Source: Angiostrongylus vasorum
Lineage: Eukaryota > Nematoda > Chromadorea > Rhabditida > Metastrongylidae
Length of the DNA stretch: 64,000 nucleotides
Direction of reading: 5' to 3'
Assembly: GCA_018806985.1 (NCBI GenBank)
Contig: JADANN010000174.1
Span: 1,128,001-1,192,000 of the forward strand
In this document: positions 37,376-49,247 of the stretch, piece after piece
Layout of the letters: every line of letters begins with the position of its first letter
Position numbering within the stretch: the first letter of the stretch is position 1
The notes under the pieces: model-generated
The model's database searches: none
Told to the model about the DNA's origin: nothing
Seen by the model: only the letters and a program-made list of their open reading frames with translations
Program-made: the position numbers and the translations under genes

Positions 37376-38710
37376 TTCCCTGCCTTGAAAAATTATAGTA
37401 GGCAGCAAATAAAAAATAAGCATTAGACAATATAGTTACCAGGATCTACCTTTTGCTAACCTCGGTACTGGATTGATTTCCTAGGAAGAAAACGACGCTT
37501 TAAACAAGATATTAAGCGAACCTCGGGCCTAAATATATTCATGAATCTTAATGAAGTGTTCTAATTATTACAAATTTGCGAGAAATAGTAAGAAAAACCA
37601 GAAAACCATTTAAGGGAATCGAAGCTCTGACACCATGACGTAAGTTCTTCGCCGATTTTTTCTCGACCTCAATCAATTTCGGCTTCATAACGAACTGGTT
37701 CTGCTAAGTAAGTTATGTATTTTGACGAGCTGCTGCTCCAAAAAAAGAAAAGTAAAGCGGACGACGAGTACTCGCCTGCGATGAGTTTCGAATTTTCTCG
37801 GTGATTCGCCGTATCACACCTATCAAGGTGACTGTGACGGACTAAACGCTTTGCGGTCATTTTCAAGGTAACTGATTTGTTTGTTGCAATCGCTGATAGT
37901 GGCTGATAGTGTTTTTGAATGAATGACCCTCATTCTGGCCAGCTCTATAGATTTATTTCACACCTACAACTGAGACTAACTGCGGAACATCTGAAAACTC
38001 TGAACCAAATGTACCGTACTTTTTCCATATTCTTACAGAATTAGTGCAAACATTTCTGTCCTAAAAAATTACCTATTTTGAACTGGTCATGTTAAAGTGA
38101 ATTTTAAATTAATTGGTTAAAGTTAGATTTGAAGTCTTAATAATCAGTGTCCAAGATTTTTTTGAACACTATGCTTTTTTCCAAACAGGGAAATGGCAAC
38201 TGGATAAGATTTTTGAACGCCATCCATGTCTAGTTAAAATTTGAGTGGATGTATCTAGAGTCACTAGTAAGACAAATTTAAATACTGAGTGATAAAAGCA
38301 GATTAAACAGTGAGCAGCAACTACATGATGATTTGATTGAGTATTATTCATGCAGAGTCCTACAGCCGTGTCATTTCATCAGATCGGGGTCGAGATCACA
38401 GTTAGGAAAGCGATAGGCGCCAGCGGCAGCGCCGATCAGTGATATGATGATGGATGGCGTCAGAAGGTGGTAGGGTGGGTAGATGCCTAGACCGACCGAC
38501 GGGCGGACGGACTGTCGGACGGGTGTCATTTTTGCGCATCTTCGTAGCAGAACGTATGCAACTCCTCATGGTGGATATGATAGATACGCAATAATCGGGC
38601 GGGACACACTCCCGAACAACGAAACACGACGATTACCGCTGCGCAACTGCCCACTATCTTTTATCACTGCAATTGCGAGTTTCGAAATGAGTTACGCAAT
38701 ACTCGTGTAC

Positions 38711-38785
38711 CTGGCGCGAACGTCGCCGGACAGTAGAAGATCGATAGCCGGAGAAGTACAGTGCAGACGGAACAGGCAAGTGCAT
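38711..38785 (-). CDS. Candidate first coding exon of the fusogen
   Basis: Minus frame from ATG 38785 (or 38860) ends at a CAG|GTACAC donor after 38711 in phase 0, which matches the phase-0 acceptor at 35001. Joined, it would place a basic segment (RRRSRQ) before the hydrophobic SLFNIIVFLQIF run, as in a signal peptide. The link is inferred from phase alone over a 3.7-kb intron. Confidence 0.3.
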
Positions 38786-39718
38786 GGCCACAGAGCATGG
38801 ACTACCGTTAGAGACTGAGCCATGACCAACCAGCAAGGCAGTACCAGAATAACGGGGCAATTTCGACTCAATTATACTCTCGCCTTCACGGAAATGTATC
38901 GATCACAACCACCATCACAGAGAACTGAAGGCGAATTCTCGATGATGGTGGCACCAACCGTTAACGTTGGTGTATTGCGAAACCTTAATAACATGAAACA
39001 TGCATGAGTGACAGAATGTCTACGAATGTAGACAATTTTAATGGTAGAATGGGCAAGGTCGAGACATTACAACATATTTAATGGGCGTACCATTTACAAA
39101 AAAGATGATGGCCCAACACCCACCAATATACAAATAAATTTTGTACAGATATAATAAATAAGTAATATAATATAGTAATAATGTAAAATGATTTAATGAT
39201 TTAAAAAAACACAAGATATAAATAAACCCTACAAACGAAATCCCTCGTGTAGTGTTTTCTAATCTGTTTTGTGCTCGTTTAATTCGCTGGCCACTACCAC
39301 TTCGTCACTACCTATGAGATTCCAAGTTTGGCCGTTTAGCTTACCCTCGATAGTATGACTCTCTAATAAAGAAGGTAAACAAACCGATGGACAAGTGAGG
39401 AACGGCAGTACTAAAATGAACACTGTTCCACCTCTAAACGATAGCTTTAGCAGTAGAGGAATGAACTCTACAGCATTGATTGAACAGCACATGAAAGGAA
39501 CTGCATGACCATATTTGAATTCGATTTGCATTTCGAAGTGGTCATTGTTTGCTTTTATTCACCGATATTACAGACGAAAGAGCAGATTACCAACCGTTCA
39601 CACCGGTTGAATAGGTGAATGGAACGGGTAATACGATGGCTGAGAGAAGGTGGCGCAGACAGGGACCCCCGAGCTACAGCCTGAGACGATTGGACTCCGA
39701 CAAATACTCGGAGAGGTG

Positions 39719-40783
39719 GTGTTATTTTATTTCTTTATTTAGTACAAGCTGGCGTTCCAGCAGATTTTCGCCTTCGTAAGAGCCTGGAAAGTTAGAAAAA
39801 AGGTCAAATTAACTGCAATCTACACGGCCAAACATCTCCATAACCAAACAGAGAAGATGCTGTGCCAAAATTTCAATCACATTGAACACAGAGTCTTTGC
39901 ACACTCACCTCTTTCTATGAGTCTTCCACTATATATTTCACCCTAGAGACCAACCGCACAGAGTTCACTTACAATCGTAATGTGCCTCTATATGTGTAAT
40001 ATATGTATGTATGTATGTATGCTCCAATTATGTCTATCTAGGTCGGAAAATCAATATGATGAACGACTTAGCTCCAGAGCTGAGCAGAAGGAAACGAGCG
40101 GTTTGAGGAGCTTTCAAGAGCATCGAGGATGTAGTGAAGAGAACAAAGAACACCCGATTTGCCCCAATGGTAGAGACGGTGACTACATGAGCTCGGAGAC
40201 AGTCTATCTGAACTTTTGTAAAGCGTACGGGGACGAATACGTTGGCGAGACGGGTAGACCACTGGGCGTTCGTATAAAAGAACACCTAGTCGGCAAACGT
40301 AAACTAAATTCTCCACTAGGCACGCATAGGACGCAGAGACACAACGGAGAAGATTTTGAAGTAGGGGGTTACGATCTTCGTACAGGAATCGAGAACACAA
40401 GCGCGCAAAACTCTCGAGGCATTCTGCATCAATTCCAAGAATCGAGGAATGAACCGCGGGGAGGAATGCCTCATTATCACGCATGATATTAGGCAGTATA
40501 TAAGCCTGTTATTCTGATGAGATGGGCACATTACGATTCCATGTGAACTCTGTGCGGTTGGTCTCCACGTGACATTAGTGGAAGACTCATAGAAAGCGGT
40601 GAGTGTGCAAAGACTCTGTGTTCAATGTGATTGAAATTCTGGTTAAGAATTTTCTTTGTTTGGTTATGGAGGTGTATAGCCGTGTAGATTGCAGTCAACT
40701 TGACCCTTTCAGGCTCTGAAGAAGGCGAAATCCGCCAAAACGTCAGCTTTTACGTAAATAAAGAAATAAAATAACACCTCGTG
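39719..40783 (+). mobile_element. Penelope-like element remnant with GIY-YIG domain
   Basis: A central plus frame (39980-40486) encodes a GIY-YIG-type endonuclease segment, EYVGETGRPLGVRIKEHL, followed by GTHRTQRHNGEDFEV. This is the domain order at the C-terminus of Penelope-like retroelements. It is flanked by inverted terminal repeats of about 250 bp (39719-39970 and 40532-40783) sharing GTGAACTCTGTGCGGTTGGT and ATAACCAAACAGAG. The reverse transcriptase is absent, so the copy is not autonomous. A (TATG)n run lies at about 40000-40020. The right repeat has CTGAAGAAGGCGAAATCCGC, then AAAACGTCAGC, a hammerhead-like core. Confidence 0.82.
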
Positions 40784-42318
40784 TTTGCTAGACGGAAGTA
40801 GAAAGAATTATTCAATCAATGCCGAGGTTAATAGAAACTCCGACGTGGGAGTTACTTGAAGACGTTTCGAAACACTTCTTCCACCTCTATATTCGAGACA
40901 TCCAATTAGTAATTAACTTGGTTAAAAGTCGTTGAAAAGCTGAAGGTGACAAGGGTATGGCAATGAATGAACCACCTTGATGAAGGTGAATTTCGAACAC
41001 CTACAGTAAGAAACTATTCGTAGGCAAATGTTGAAACCTCATAAGATGAAAGCAAACCCTAAGTATTAAATAAGAGAGGGACAGAGAAAAAGATACTTAT
41101 GTTGCCCTAAAAAACTTTTCACATGGATTTTTCAATAGTTCTACTGGAAACGTTCACTGTGTGAAGTTCGTGTATAATTCACAAAGAGGCTGGAGTTTTT
41201 GAGGCAGAAAAGAATACAAAGGAAAGAAAACACAATACCAAACAAAGTCTGCTTGGATAAAATCTTCTGTAGGTAACATAATTGGTCCCGAGAATTTTCT
41301 CGTGATGTTCTGCTGCACAACAGAGATTGAGGCGCCAGCGATGGAGTCCCGAAGCAATTTATGTTAACTTTGTCATAAAACATGAGGTGTTCTTTTTTCC
41401 GTGTTATCAGGAAGTTCATTGGTTGGCGAACTTCGCTGGCCACTGTTTTCCATCTTGAGGTTCTCTTGAGAAAGGCAATGTACGGCCAATGGGACTTTTG
41501 GTGCTACAAAAGAAATTCGGTTCGATTGTTAGCACGGCTGACTGCTCTGTCAAAGCCAATGAAGCACCGCAACCTTCTCAGTGAGATTACCTACGACAGG
41601 GAACACAAAGCTCCACTGGGCAGCTGAAGAGGAATACCCATCGATATCATTATGAGGAATAGATGAAAACGTCATTCCATCGATTGTTCCACGTAATCTT
41701 GATATTTTACACATTTTTATCAACACAACATCTCCTAATGTCGTTAACTTCACATTCTGGAAATATGAGGAAAGCAATCATCTGGTGATCATCTCCTGAT
41801 AGACACTACATTGAATACATAATTACTGTAAAGATGATTTGAAGGCGATATCAAAGGATGGGTGATCATGGAATAACCAATTCCAATTAAGGAACATTCG
41901 CTACAGACTGAAATGAATTTCAACACCCGTGAAGGCGTGAAATCATTTGAAAAGAACTGGAAAAAGCGGTTAAGAACGAGAAACGTGGACTCCGTTATCT
42001 TTGCCCCCAGAGCAGAACACAGAATAATATTTGCGCGATAAATTCGAGAAAAACTCATTCTAGTCCAGTTGTCCCTACTCCAAGCTATAATAAACTCCTT
42101 ACAGCCTTGAATAGGAGATGGTTGGAAGTTACGGTAAAGGCGTTAAAAGCATTTATATTTGAAAAAAAAGTTAATTGTTCTCATTGGAATCGAGTATTGA
42201 TTGCAGCACTGAGAGCGAGGTAGGTGAGGGAAGAAGATACTAACAGTTCACGATCAGCACTCCGCTGCACAATGGCAATATTTGCGCAGTGTTTTCGCGT
42301 AGGGCAAGCAAGGCGACG
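40784..42318. other. Intergenic, possible minus-strand exon pieces
   Basis: Minus frames at 41777-41590 (NVKLTTLGDVVLIKMCKISR) and 41509-41380 follow TTCCAG and TTTGTAG acceptors and may be exons of one gene, but I cannot name or join them. No clear repeat is present. Confidence 0.25.
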
Positions 42319-42684
42319 ATGATGGGTGGCTGCGTGGTGGCTGGAGATGGTCAGCTCGAAACAACAGATGGAAATGGATATGCTCGAGTCTACGACGAGA
42401 CAATACGATTTCGAGATCGGCCCACTTCAGCTCCAGGTCCTTTGATGCTCGAAAAATTCACATGAACATCTCGCAAGCACACAGCAATCACACACAGCTT
42501 TAATGCAGCGGCTCACTTGCCATCCATCGTTCATGGAACAATTCAAGATGAAAGCTTTGGCATGGATGTTGAGATGGATATGCTTGAGATTCATTGTTTG
42601 CTGGAAGCCGGTCAACGATGGGCTAACAACCTATGCAAACAGATTATCAACATGGAACACTTTGCTGAGCAAAATATCCTCTGA
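42319..42684 (+). CDS. Candidate small two-exon gene, 97 aa, N-terminal MGG
   Basis: Exon 1 (42319-42436) begins ATGATG and reads MMGGCVVAGDGQ; exon 2 (42509-42684) ends at TGA. The 72-nt intron has a CCAG|GTCC donor and AATGCAG acceptor, and the phases agree. The product is acidic in its second half (DVEMDMLEIHCLLEAGQRW), predicted helical, with no membrane segment. If translation starts at the second ATG, MGGC would fit an N-myristoylation signal. AATAAA hexamers follow at about 42723. A further coding-looking frame at about 42790-42945 (LINEIVEGNVALAQLDSEIC) does not join in phase. I do not recognise the family. Confidence 0.4.
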
Positions 42685-43888
42685 CACTATCGTGTCACTG
42701 ATATATTTCTGTGTGGTTTCCGAAATAAAATGGAAGAAAATGAATAAAGGAATGAGGATGAGTATCTATTTTTTGCTAATAGAACTGATCGAAAGCTAAT
42801 TAATGAAATCGTGGAAGGGAATGTTGCTCTTGCCCAGTTAGATAGTGAAATCTGCCAAAACACACTAGAAAGTTGGAAAGCGATGAAATGGAGCGGTGTC
42901 ATAAAGTGTTTAGTTTGGTTTAATGCCATAAGGTGGATCCGGTAGTGAATGGAGTTTCGGAGGAAAGAAACGAATTGAGTGAATTGCCTCCTTATAACTC
43001 CGTTAACGTAGATTTGGCCACGAATTCCAGCAACTGTAATATAGGATTAACAGACGAAACCAGATCTTAGCAAGCACTTATATCAGTTTAGGAAGGCCTA
43101 AACGCAAACAACAAGAGAGTTAAAACTGCTTGAAAGAGCAAACTTTACGGAATTTTGAGTAGAAAACCGTTAATATACTTTGAACATAGTCTTGATATAC
43201 ACATTAATTACTTTAGTATGTGGCGATTAAAATAGGGGTGCAGATGGGAGCTTAGAACTAAAACGACTACTGGAACCACGAAGTCCCACGCCCTAACCGC
43301 GATTGTAGATGGTCGGATGATATGGCTACGGCGGTTGCGCGGAGAGGGAAGTAGGATGCTGAATGAGAACGAGAAATGACATGAGAAAGTGGAAGTTAGT
43401 AAACGAATAGAAGGTGAGACAGGAGAGACAGAAGACCATAAAAAGTGAGATTAAGAAGGATGGAGGATTTGAGATCAACATTTGATACTTAGAATACGAC
43501 GACTTTTCGACGATTATGGCTGAGTAACTCATCTGGTAAATCTGTTTAGCGACAATTCTTCATTTATGATTATGGTCTTTCTGAGGAAGCGTCACACAGC
43601 TACATGCGTTAACATGGAAATAAGTCCAATCTTTCAACTTTTATGCCTCCTTAATCCTTGGCTGCTTTTAATCGATTAGAAAATGTATGTCTAGGGGTCT
43701 TATCGTAACCTGGGCCATGATTGTCCACCCCCATTTTCGAAACGGAAATCATAGAAAAAGAAAATAAAATGCAAATTACGAGTTAGGAGGAGAGTAGGAC
43801 TCATGGTTAGACAGCAAGGAAGACCTGGGACAGTTAACAACAGAAATTTATTCCTACCATTCGTCCGCCTTTCTCAATATTTTCACTC

Positions 43889-44150
43889 TTGAATGACCCA
43901 AAATCACTGGAAGAGAGTGTCCGAGAGCTACTCTCAATGGAAGCGAAGCCACATTCCCCTTCTGCTCTTCTTGTTGGTTTGCGAAAACGTGGCGAAGCAG
44001 TTGGAGATTTTCCGTTCCGGACGCACCTCGAGCAGCCGTGGTTTCCGCCTTCAGCAATTCGCAGCCGCTTATCGTTACTGCGATCATTGCGATCAATCAA
44101 ACCGCGAATTTCAGATCCGTCATTTTATAAGGTCAAGGAATTGGTACGTC
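43889..44150 (+). other. Coding-like GC-richer block, strand unresolved
   Basis: All three plus frames and two minus frames are open over about 260 nt. One plus frame begins with a hydrophobic run (IPLLLFLLVC) then a CDHCDQ motif. It may be an exon, but its strand and partners are unclear. Confidence 0.25.
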
Positions 44151-44764
44151 AATAATTTTCTGACGCCCTCTATTCTCGTCTCGTGATGAACGTTTTTAAG
44201 TAGAAAAGAACCAAACTGCTTGAAACCACTCAACTCCACACTTCCTTGTATAACTGATGGCCCTCATTTCGTGCTATCACTTTCAAGGAAATGCTAAAGC
44301 AGACTTGGTCTTGCGCTTCCATGTTCTTTTAAGAGCTTTAAAGACAACGGTTGACTACCTTGATAAATATAGGGAAGCACGAAACAACCTAGAGAAGAGA
44401 AGCTGTCGAAATTCTATCCACAATCCTTGGATTACTTCCACAATTCCATAGCAGTTCACAAAAAAATTTACTAATTCAGTTAATTTAGCCTTCCTTGCTG
44501 TTAACGTATTCTCAGAGGTTAAAAAATTTTGTTGAAGTGGAAGCCTTTCTTACGCAAATTTCACTAGCATCAGGGGTTCAGTGGACCAGAGCACACGGCA
44601 CTAAACAGGAAAGCACCTCCTATCGAAAAATTTGGCACACTCTGCTCTCAAGCATTGCTAATTTGCTGATATTTTTTTGGACCTTTTTTCCCTCAATCGC
44701 TCCAGTCAGGGAACTTTTATAAACACTTTACGCTCCTAAATTGGTTCAAGCGAATCTTAGGGCT

Positions 44765-45076
44765 TCAACCTTGCTCATTTTGAGAAACAACGGTTTTTCT
44801 CACATTGGAAGTAATCTCCTGTCGATTATTCATAATTAAATCGACTAATTGCAGCTGATTAGTCTTTTGCCGACCTTTGTCACATACGATTTCATCAACT
44901 GACAGCGGCGCCATTGCCGGCGTCATCACCACCGAAGAGAAGTAAGACCGCCCTGTCCATCCTTCGGAGACCCAGGAATCCCTCGCAAGTCTGGGTTCGC
45001 GGCGACTGGAATGAGTTCGTCCTCGGCCAGTTGAAGGAAGATCTTTATCGCAATGGATGAAAAACCTCTGCCGCAC
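44765..45076 (-). other. Coding-like minus frame, unassigned
   Basis: A 103-codon minus frame contains APLSVDEIVCDKGRQKTNQL and ends at a stop near 44765. It is more polar and protein-like than its shadows. No domain was recognised and no splice partner was established. Confidence 0.3.
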
Positions 45077-45374
45077 CCTCCCATGTGTCTTCTGTCACAC
45101 CTGTACGACGACGACGGTGGACTTTAATGAGTGATTACGGTGCCGACGAAAAAAGTGCGGTGATTCTTCAAGATCGCACATAAGCCGTAAATCACGACAG
45201 AAAAAAGCGATTGCTTCCTGCTTTTCGTTATCAATCTCACTACATTAAGGACCATCTGCGTACAGATTGATCAAGTTAGTGATTTATAGGCTCAAAAAAT
45301 GTTCTTCTTGAAATAGACGAATAATAGTGCCAACTTTTTATTTACTGCCTGTTACAATCCTTCACGACATTTAT

Positions 45375-45522
45375 TATGCCACAACGATGCTGAGTTATTT
45401 GCAAAACTCCGGACCGCAAGTGTCTACGGCGGGGGAATGAACGCGCTTTTACCATTTCCGGGGCTAACGCGTTCATCACCACCCCATGTGGATTCCTCGT
45501 TTCACCTGTCTCTCAGCTAGAC
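45375..45522 (-). repeat. SINE-A copy
   Basis: On plus: GATGCTGAGTTATTTGCAAA, GACCGCAAGTGTCTACGG and GCTAACGCGTTCATCACCAC. Confidence 0.75.
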
Positions 45523-45779
45523 GAATAATAGTTTCGTAGAAGAAGAATTAGCCTCCACGAAAATTTGCTTGAATTTCAAAAAAATTAGGTAGATATTCAG
45601 TCAAGCCACTTATTTACTAAATTTTAGCATGACTCGTTTTTACCAAAGATTGATCTGCCGGGAAAGAAAATGAACAATGTTGCAGGGTATTCTACACAGT
45701 CGTAAATCAATTGACCACCCATCAAGTGTATAGAACGTGCTTTTCGGCAAGAAATCAGGAGATTCACTTGCCACCTTTT

Positions 45780-45970
45780 CCCTTTTTTGAAACGAAAAAA
45801 TTCACTTACAAATAAAAAAGATGCTCCGTTTTTTGAAATTGAAAGCCATAATAGGTGGGCGAACAGTTGCTGTAAACCGCAAACAGATTTTGGTGATAAC
45901 AAGGACCCCGGGATTTGCGTGACCAAGAAAGAGATTGAAAATCTGGAAACTTGTTTTAGCAAGTTGCAGT
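45780..45970 (-). other. Possible exon, unassigned
   Basis: Minus sequence between a TTTCCAG acceptor (near 45937) and a GTAAGTG donor (near 45806) is open in all three frames. One frame has FAVYSNCSPTYYGFQF. It is exon-sized and well bounded, but not identified. Confidence 0.3.
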
Positions 45971-46919
45971 CAATGAGCCCTAGGATTACACATGAATAGT
46001 TAATCCCGCTCCATCAACGTACTCACAAGAAAGGTATAACTCCACTTTCATCTATACCAAACGTCGTCATCCATCACCGTCCTCCCATTGCTCGGCGAAC
46101 AGAAAGAGGATCGCACTTTTTATAATAGGCCTTTATTTTTCTGTTTTTTATAGAAAATGCAACCACAGATTTCTCGCCAGGCCCTGCTATAGGGAGAACG
46201 AAAATGGATTATTCCGTGGCATTGCTGTTTACTTGTCACGGATGGCACCGCAGTAGCGCCGTACTCCCTCCTCCACGTACATGACTTTCAAAAAAATATG
46301 CGGGATCTTTATTGAAACGTTCAATCAGTTAAGAGTTGCATAAGTTCCTTCTCGTTACTGCACTGTTGAAATGCAAGCGGTAGGAGATTTTTGGTTTCAG
46401 AAAGATCTGTTGAGATCTAAACTGTTAGGTGTAAATCTCTGGAAATTGAGACAGATTTGGTCGACGTAGCGGTCTACGCGAACGGTCAGAATTTATCAGC
46501 AATAAATTATTTCGTAGGAGTTCCAATCATCTCTCTCTTTCTCTCTCTTTGAAAGGCAAGTCGGATTATGATGGATGAGATGTATCTGATATGATTGTCT
46601 GTTAATCTCCATTTCATCCGATTTAGTTCACGAAAGTGAAAGGAAATGTTAGCTACCGATGAAGTGCTCTCCTTTGCAACATTCCTAAATCCTCTTCTAG
46701 CTCTGATATCACTAAATCTTTCGCTTAGTATGAATGTTTCCTCGACATAGCTCGGAAACATTTCTGTTCACAATGTGGGGAAATTCTTTAAATGTTCCAA
46801 AGTCTCCCAGAGGTGGGTTTACGCTGCGAAGTTCGCCTCTTTCAATCACTTTTATTGCCAATCAGAACATTAAACGACATATTTGAAGATGTTCTTCGAA
46901 TCAGTTTACCAACTACTGA

Positions 46920-47240
46920 ATGCCGAAGACGAAGTTATTGAATGAGAAGAAAGCTGGGGGTGACCGAACCATCGAGAAGGACAAGTTGGTGACAACCGAA
47001 CAAATCTGTTTGGATCATCGTATCAACGAATTATTCGCGATTAGTGCTCATGTCAGCATTAATCGCTGTCATCAACCGTCTAGAAAGAAAACCAGCACTC
47101 CATTTCCTCGTACGTTAACGATTCGTTGTCGTTTTCTTGTTAATCGAACGCTTCCTACGGAAGCCGTTCGCATTCTTCCTGCGGGAGACCTCTCTCTGCC
47201 TTCCCCCGCAGGATCAACGATTCAAATCACAAAGTTCTAG
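46920..47240 (+). CDS. Possible single-exon ORF, 106 aa, unknown
   Basis: ATG-initiated frame (MPKTKLLNEKKAGGDRTIEK) rich in basic and Thr/Pro residues, ending at TAG. The opposite strand is closed by stops. There is no signal peptide, membrane segment or known motif. It may be real, a terminal exon, or chance. Confidence 0.25.
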   Translation: MPKTKLLNEKKAGGDRTIEKDKLVTTEQICLDHRINELFAISAHVSINRCHQPSRKKTSTPFPRTLTIRCRFLVNRTLPTEAVRILPAGDLSLPSPAGSTIQITKF

Positions 47241-47337
47241 ACGATGTCAGATTGACGAGTAAAGTTGATTTTCTATTTACCTATATGTTGAAGGGCAAAT
47301 GACGAAACTGTCAAAAAAAGATCCTTGGAACTGTTCA

Positions 47338-47478
47338 AAATAACCACAGTGTTGCTGAGATATTTGCAAAACCTCGGACCGCTGGTGTCTGCGGTGTGGG
47401 CCGAACACGCTATTACCATTTCTGGGGGCTAACGCATTTACCACCACACCATGAGAGTCCTTTGTTTCGCCATTCTAT
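47338..47478 (-). repeat. SINE-A copy
   Basis: On plus: GTTGCTGAGATATTTGCAAA, GACCGCTGGTGTCTGCGG and TAACGCATTTACCACCAC. Confidence 0.75.
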
Positions 47479-47949
47479 ACACTATTCAAAATTTCACTCG
47501 CCCAGAGAAAATTTGCAGAAACGAAGAAATGACAACAGTACGAAACTATTTGTTTCCTGTGCTTAATTTTAGTGATTACACACTGAGTCTTGCTCTGTCA
47601 CAAAAGCATCGTTGAGGGACTAGGATAACGCGAGTTGTCCCACGTTTTTAACACAAATGAAAAGCAAATGGCCCTGAAAGATTGGAACTTTTGGTGCCCT
47701 ATACTCCCCTGAAGGCGTCGACTTTAAATACTTGCTTCGCCATGATATTCGTCTCCTGAAGTGTTCAAATTAAGCCCATTAATGAATTTCAGGTCCGGCA
47801 AATAGCTTCGTTCTACTTTCCGGAATCATTGGATCGAAAATGTACTGTCATTCATCACAGAGGCGAAAAGATCAGGCCATGTGGGTGACCGATATCTTTC
47901 GAACTCACTAATGCCGCTTAATGTTCTTCATCAGTTTTTTACCAGCATC

Positions 47950-48350
47950 CTAAAAATAACTAGGTCACATTGTACTGTTTTCCATACAACGTTCCGGTTA
48001 CTGCGACAGTGATGAATTGCACGATGATCTGGTCATCGCTGAGACCTTGTAACTCATCCATCAAGCTCTGGATCGCACATCAATTGGTAGCGCCCAACGC
48101 CCAACTACAGGCGTATCTCCCGCCGACACCCGCATTGTTGTGCCGTGAGTTTCGTAAGAAGAAAGGGAGGCCATGATTCTCGCTAGTGCACTCTTTACTA
48201 ATCAGGAATCGTGTTCACGATTCAGTTGAAGAGATGCTAATTTGCACTTAAGTGTTCTCCTAAAATACTCGTTCTGGGTTTTTTTTTAAGGTTGCCAATC
48301 CATTAGGAGCATTTCAAGAATTACTATATGCCGAGGTACGGTACAATTTT
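47950..48350. other. Exon-like fragments near 48 kb, unassigned
   Basis: Minus frame SLMDELQGLSDDQIIVQFIT (about 48070-48010) follows a GATCCAG acceptor. On plus, a 45-nt open piece (VANPLGAFQELLYAE, 48297-48341) lies between TTTTTTTAAG and GTACGG. These may belong to one or two genes that I could not reconstruct. Confidence 0.25.
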
Positions 48351-48957
48351 TTGCATTGAAGACCTTAAGGGTTTCCCAGTAGCTGCTGAACAAGGTTACT
48401 TCACTTAGGGGTGCTCCACTCCACTGGATTGGACTCTCTTCCTGATCAGAAACAATAAGCAGGATTCAATGATTTTGTTCCAACTTGTAAAATTCATAAT
48501 GAAAAGAGATATGACGTTTGAACCTGAATGGCTGAATTGCTTTCTGCAACGTTTTACTTATCAAAGACTTGGATAGTTCGCAACGAAATCGGCAGCTTTG
48601 GATTTTATTCAGTGCCTGTAAAGGTCAAAGAAATTTTTTTGCTGAGCCCTAGTACTTTGCGCTGATGATGCGAAATGCGTCATCACTACTCGTAGGGAAT
48701 AGCACATTATAATGTATGAAAACCTCAGACTGATACAGGTTTGGAAAAACTTTGTTGCCACTTAGAAACTCTAAAAAACAATTCACATGTTGCAGTTCCC
48801 AAGACCGAGCTTCCTTTGTCTCCGCCAAACGTCCTTGTGTTTTTTTGCAGATAGCCATTTTTTAGATAATTGTTAACCTATCGTCTACTCCACAAAAAAT
48901 GAAGTATCAGTGGATTTAGTATCGTTTGCAGAAGTTTTTTGTCTAACTATCTAACTG

Positions 48958-49247
48958 TATACGGCACATGTGGCGCAATGGCTGGAGGCGCCCTACAATA
49001 CACACTTGTAATTGACCCCCTCGCCATGGCCCACCAAGCCTTCCATCCTTCATGTTTCGGCCAATGGGTACTAGACTTGTCTGCGAGGATAGCAGCACTG
49101 GCTCGATACATCGGTAGGCCACCGCGAGTCATTGTAAAGGCCAGATATGCATTCAATCACCTCCAAACGATACTTAAAATAAAGTCGGATGCATGGCGCA
49201 TCCCCTCATGGATAGACCAACGACGAGAGCTTTACCCTTTATTATAC
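48958..49247 (+). repeat. SINE-B copy
   Basis: ATGTGGCGCAATGGCTGGAG through CCTCCAAACGATACTTAAAA to GAGCTTTACCCTTTA. Confidence 0.8.

Larger units (their letters stand above)
35002..39718. other. Upstream region of the fusogen; 5' exon candidates
   Basis: Mostly unannotated AT-rich sequence with one SINE-A copy (37210-37375). A GC-rich block at about 38380-38830 stands out and may hold the fusogen promoter and first exon. A minus frame at 36463-36272 (VDVHSCEIYDKCG) looks coding but does not connect. A hydrophobic minus frame at 39531-39259 is also unassigned. Confidence 0.35.

Noticed and set aside
39980..40486. Host gene encoding a GIY-YIG nuclease
   Set aside because: The frame lies between inverted terminal repeats and matches the Penelope endonuclease layout, with no introns or host-gene context.
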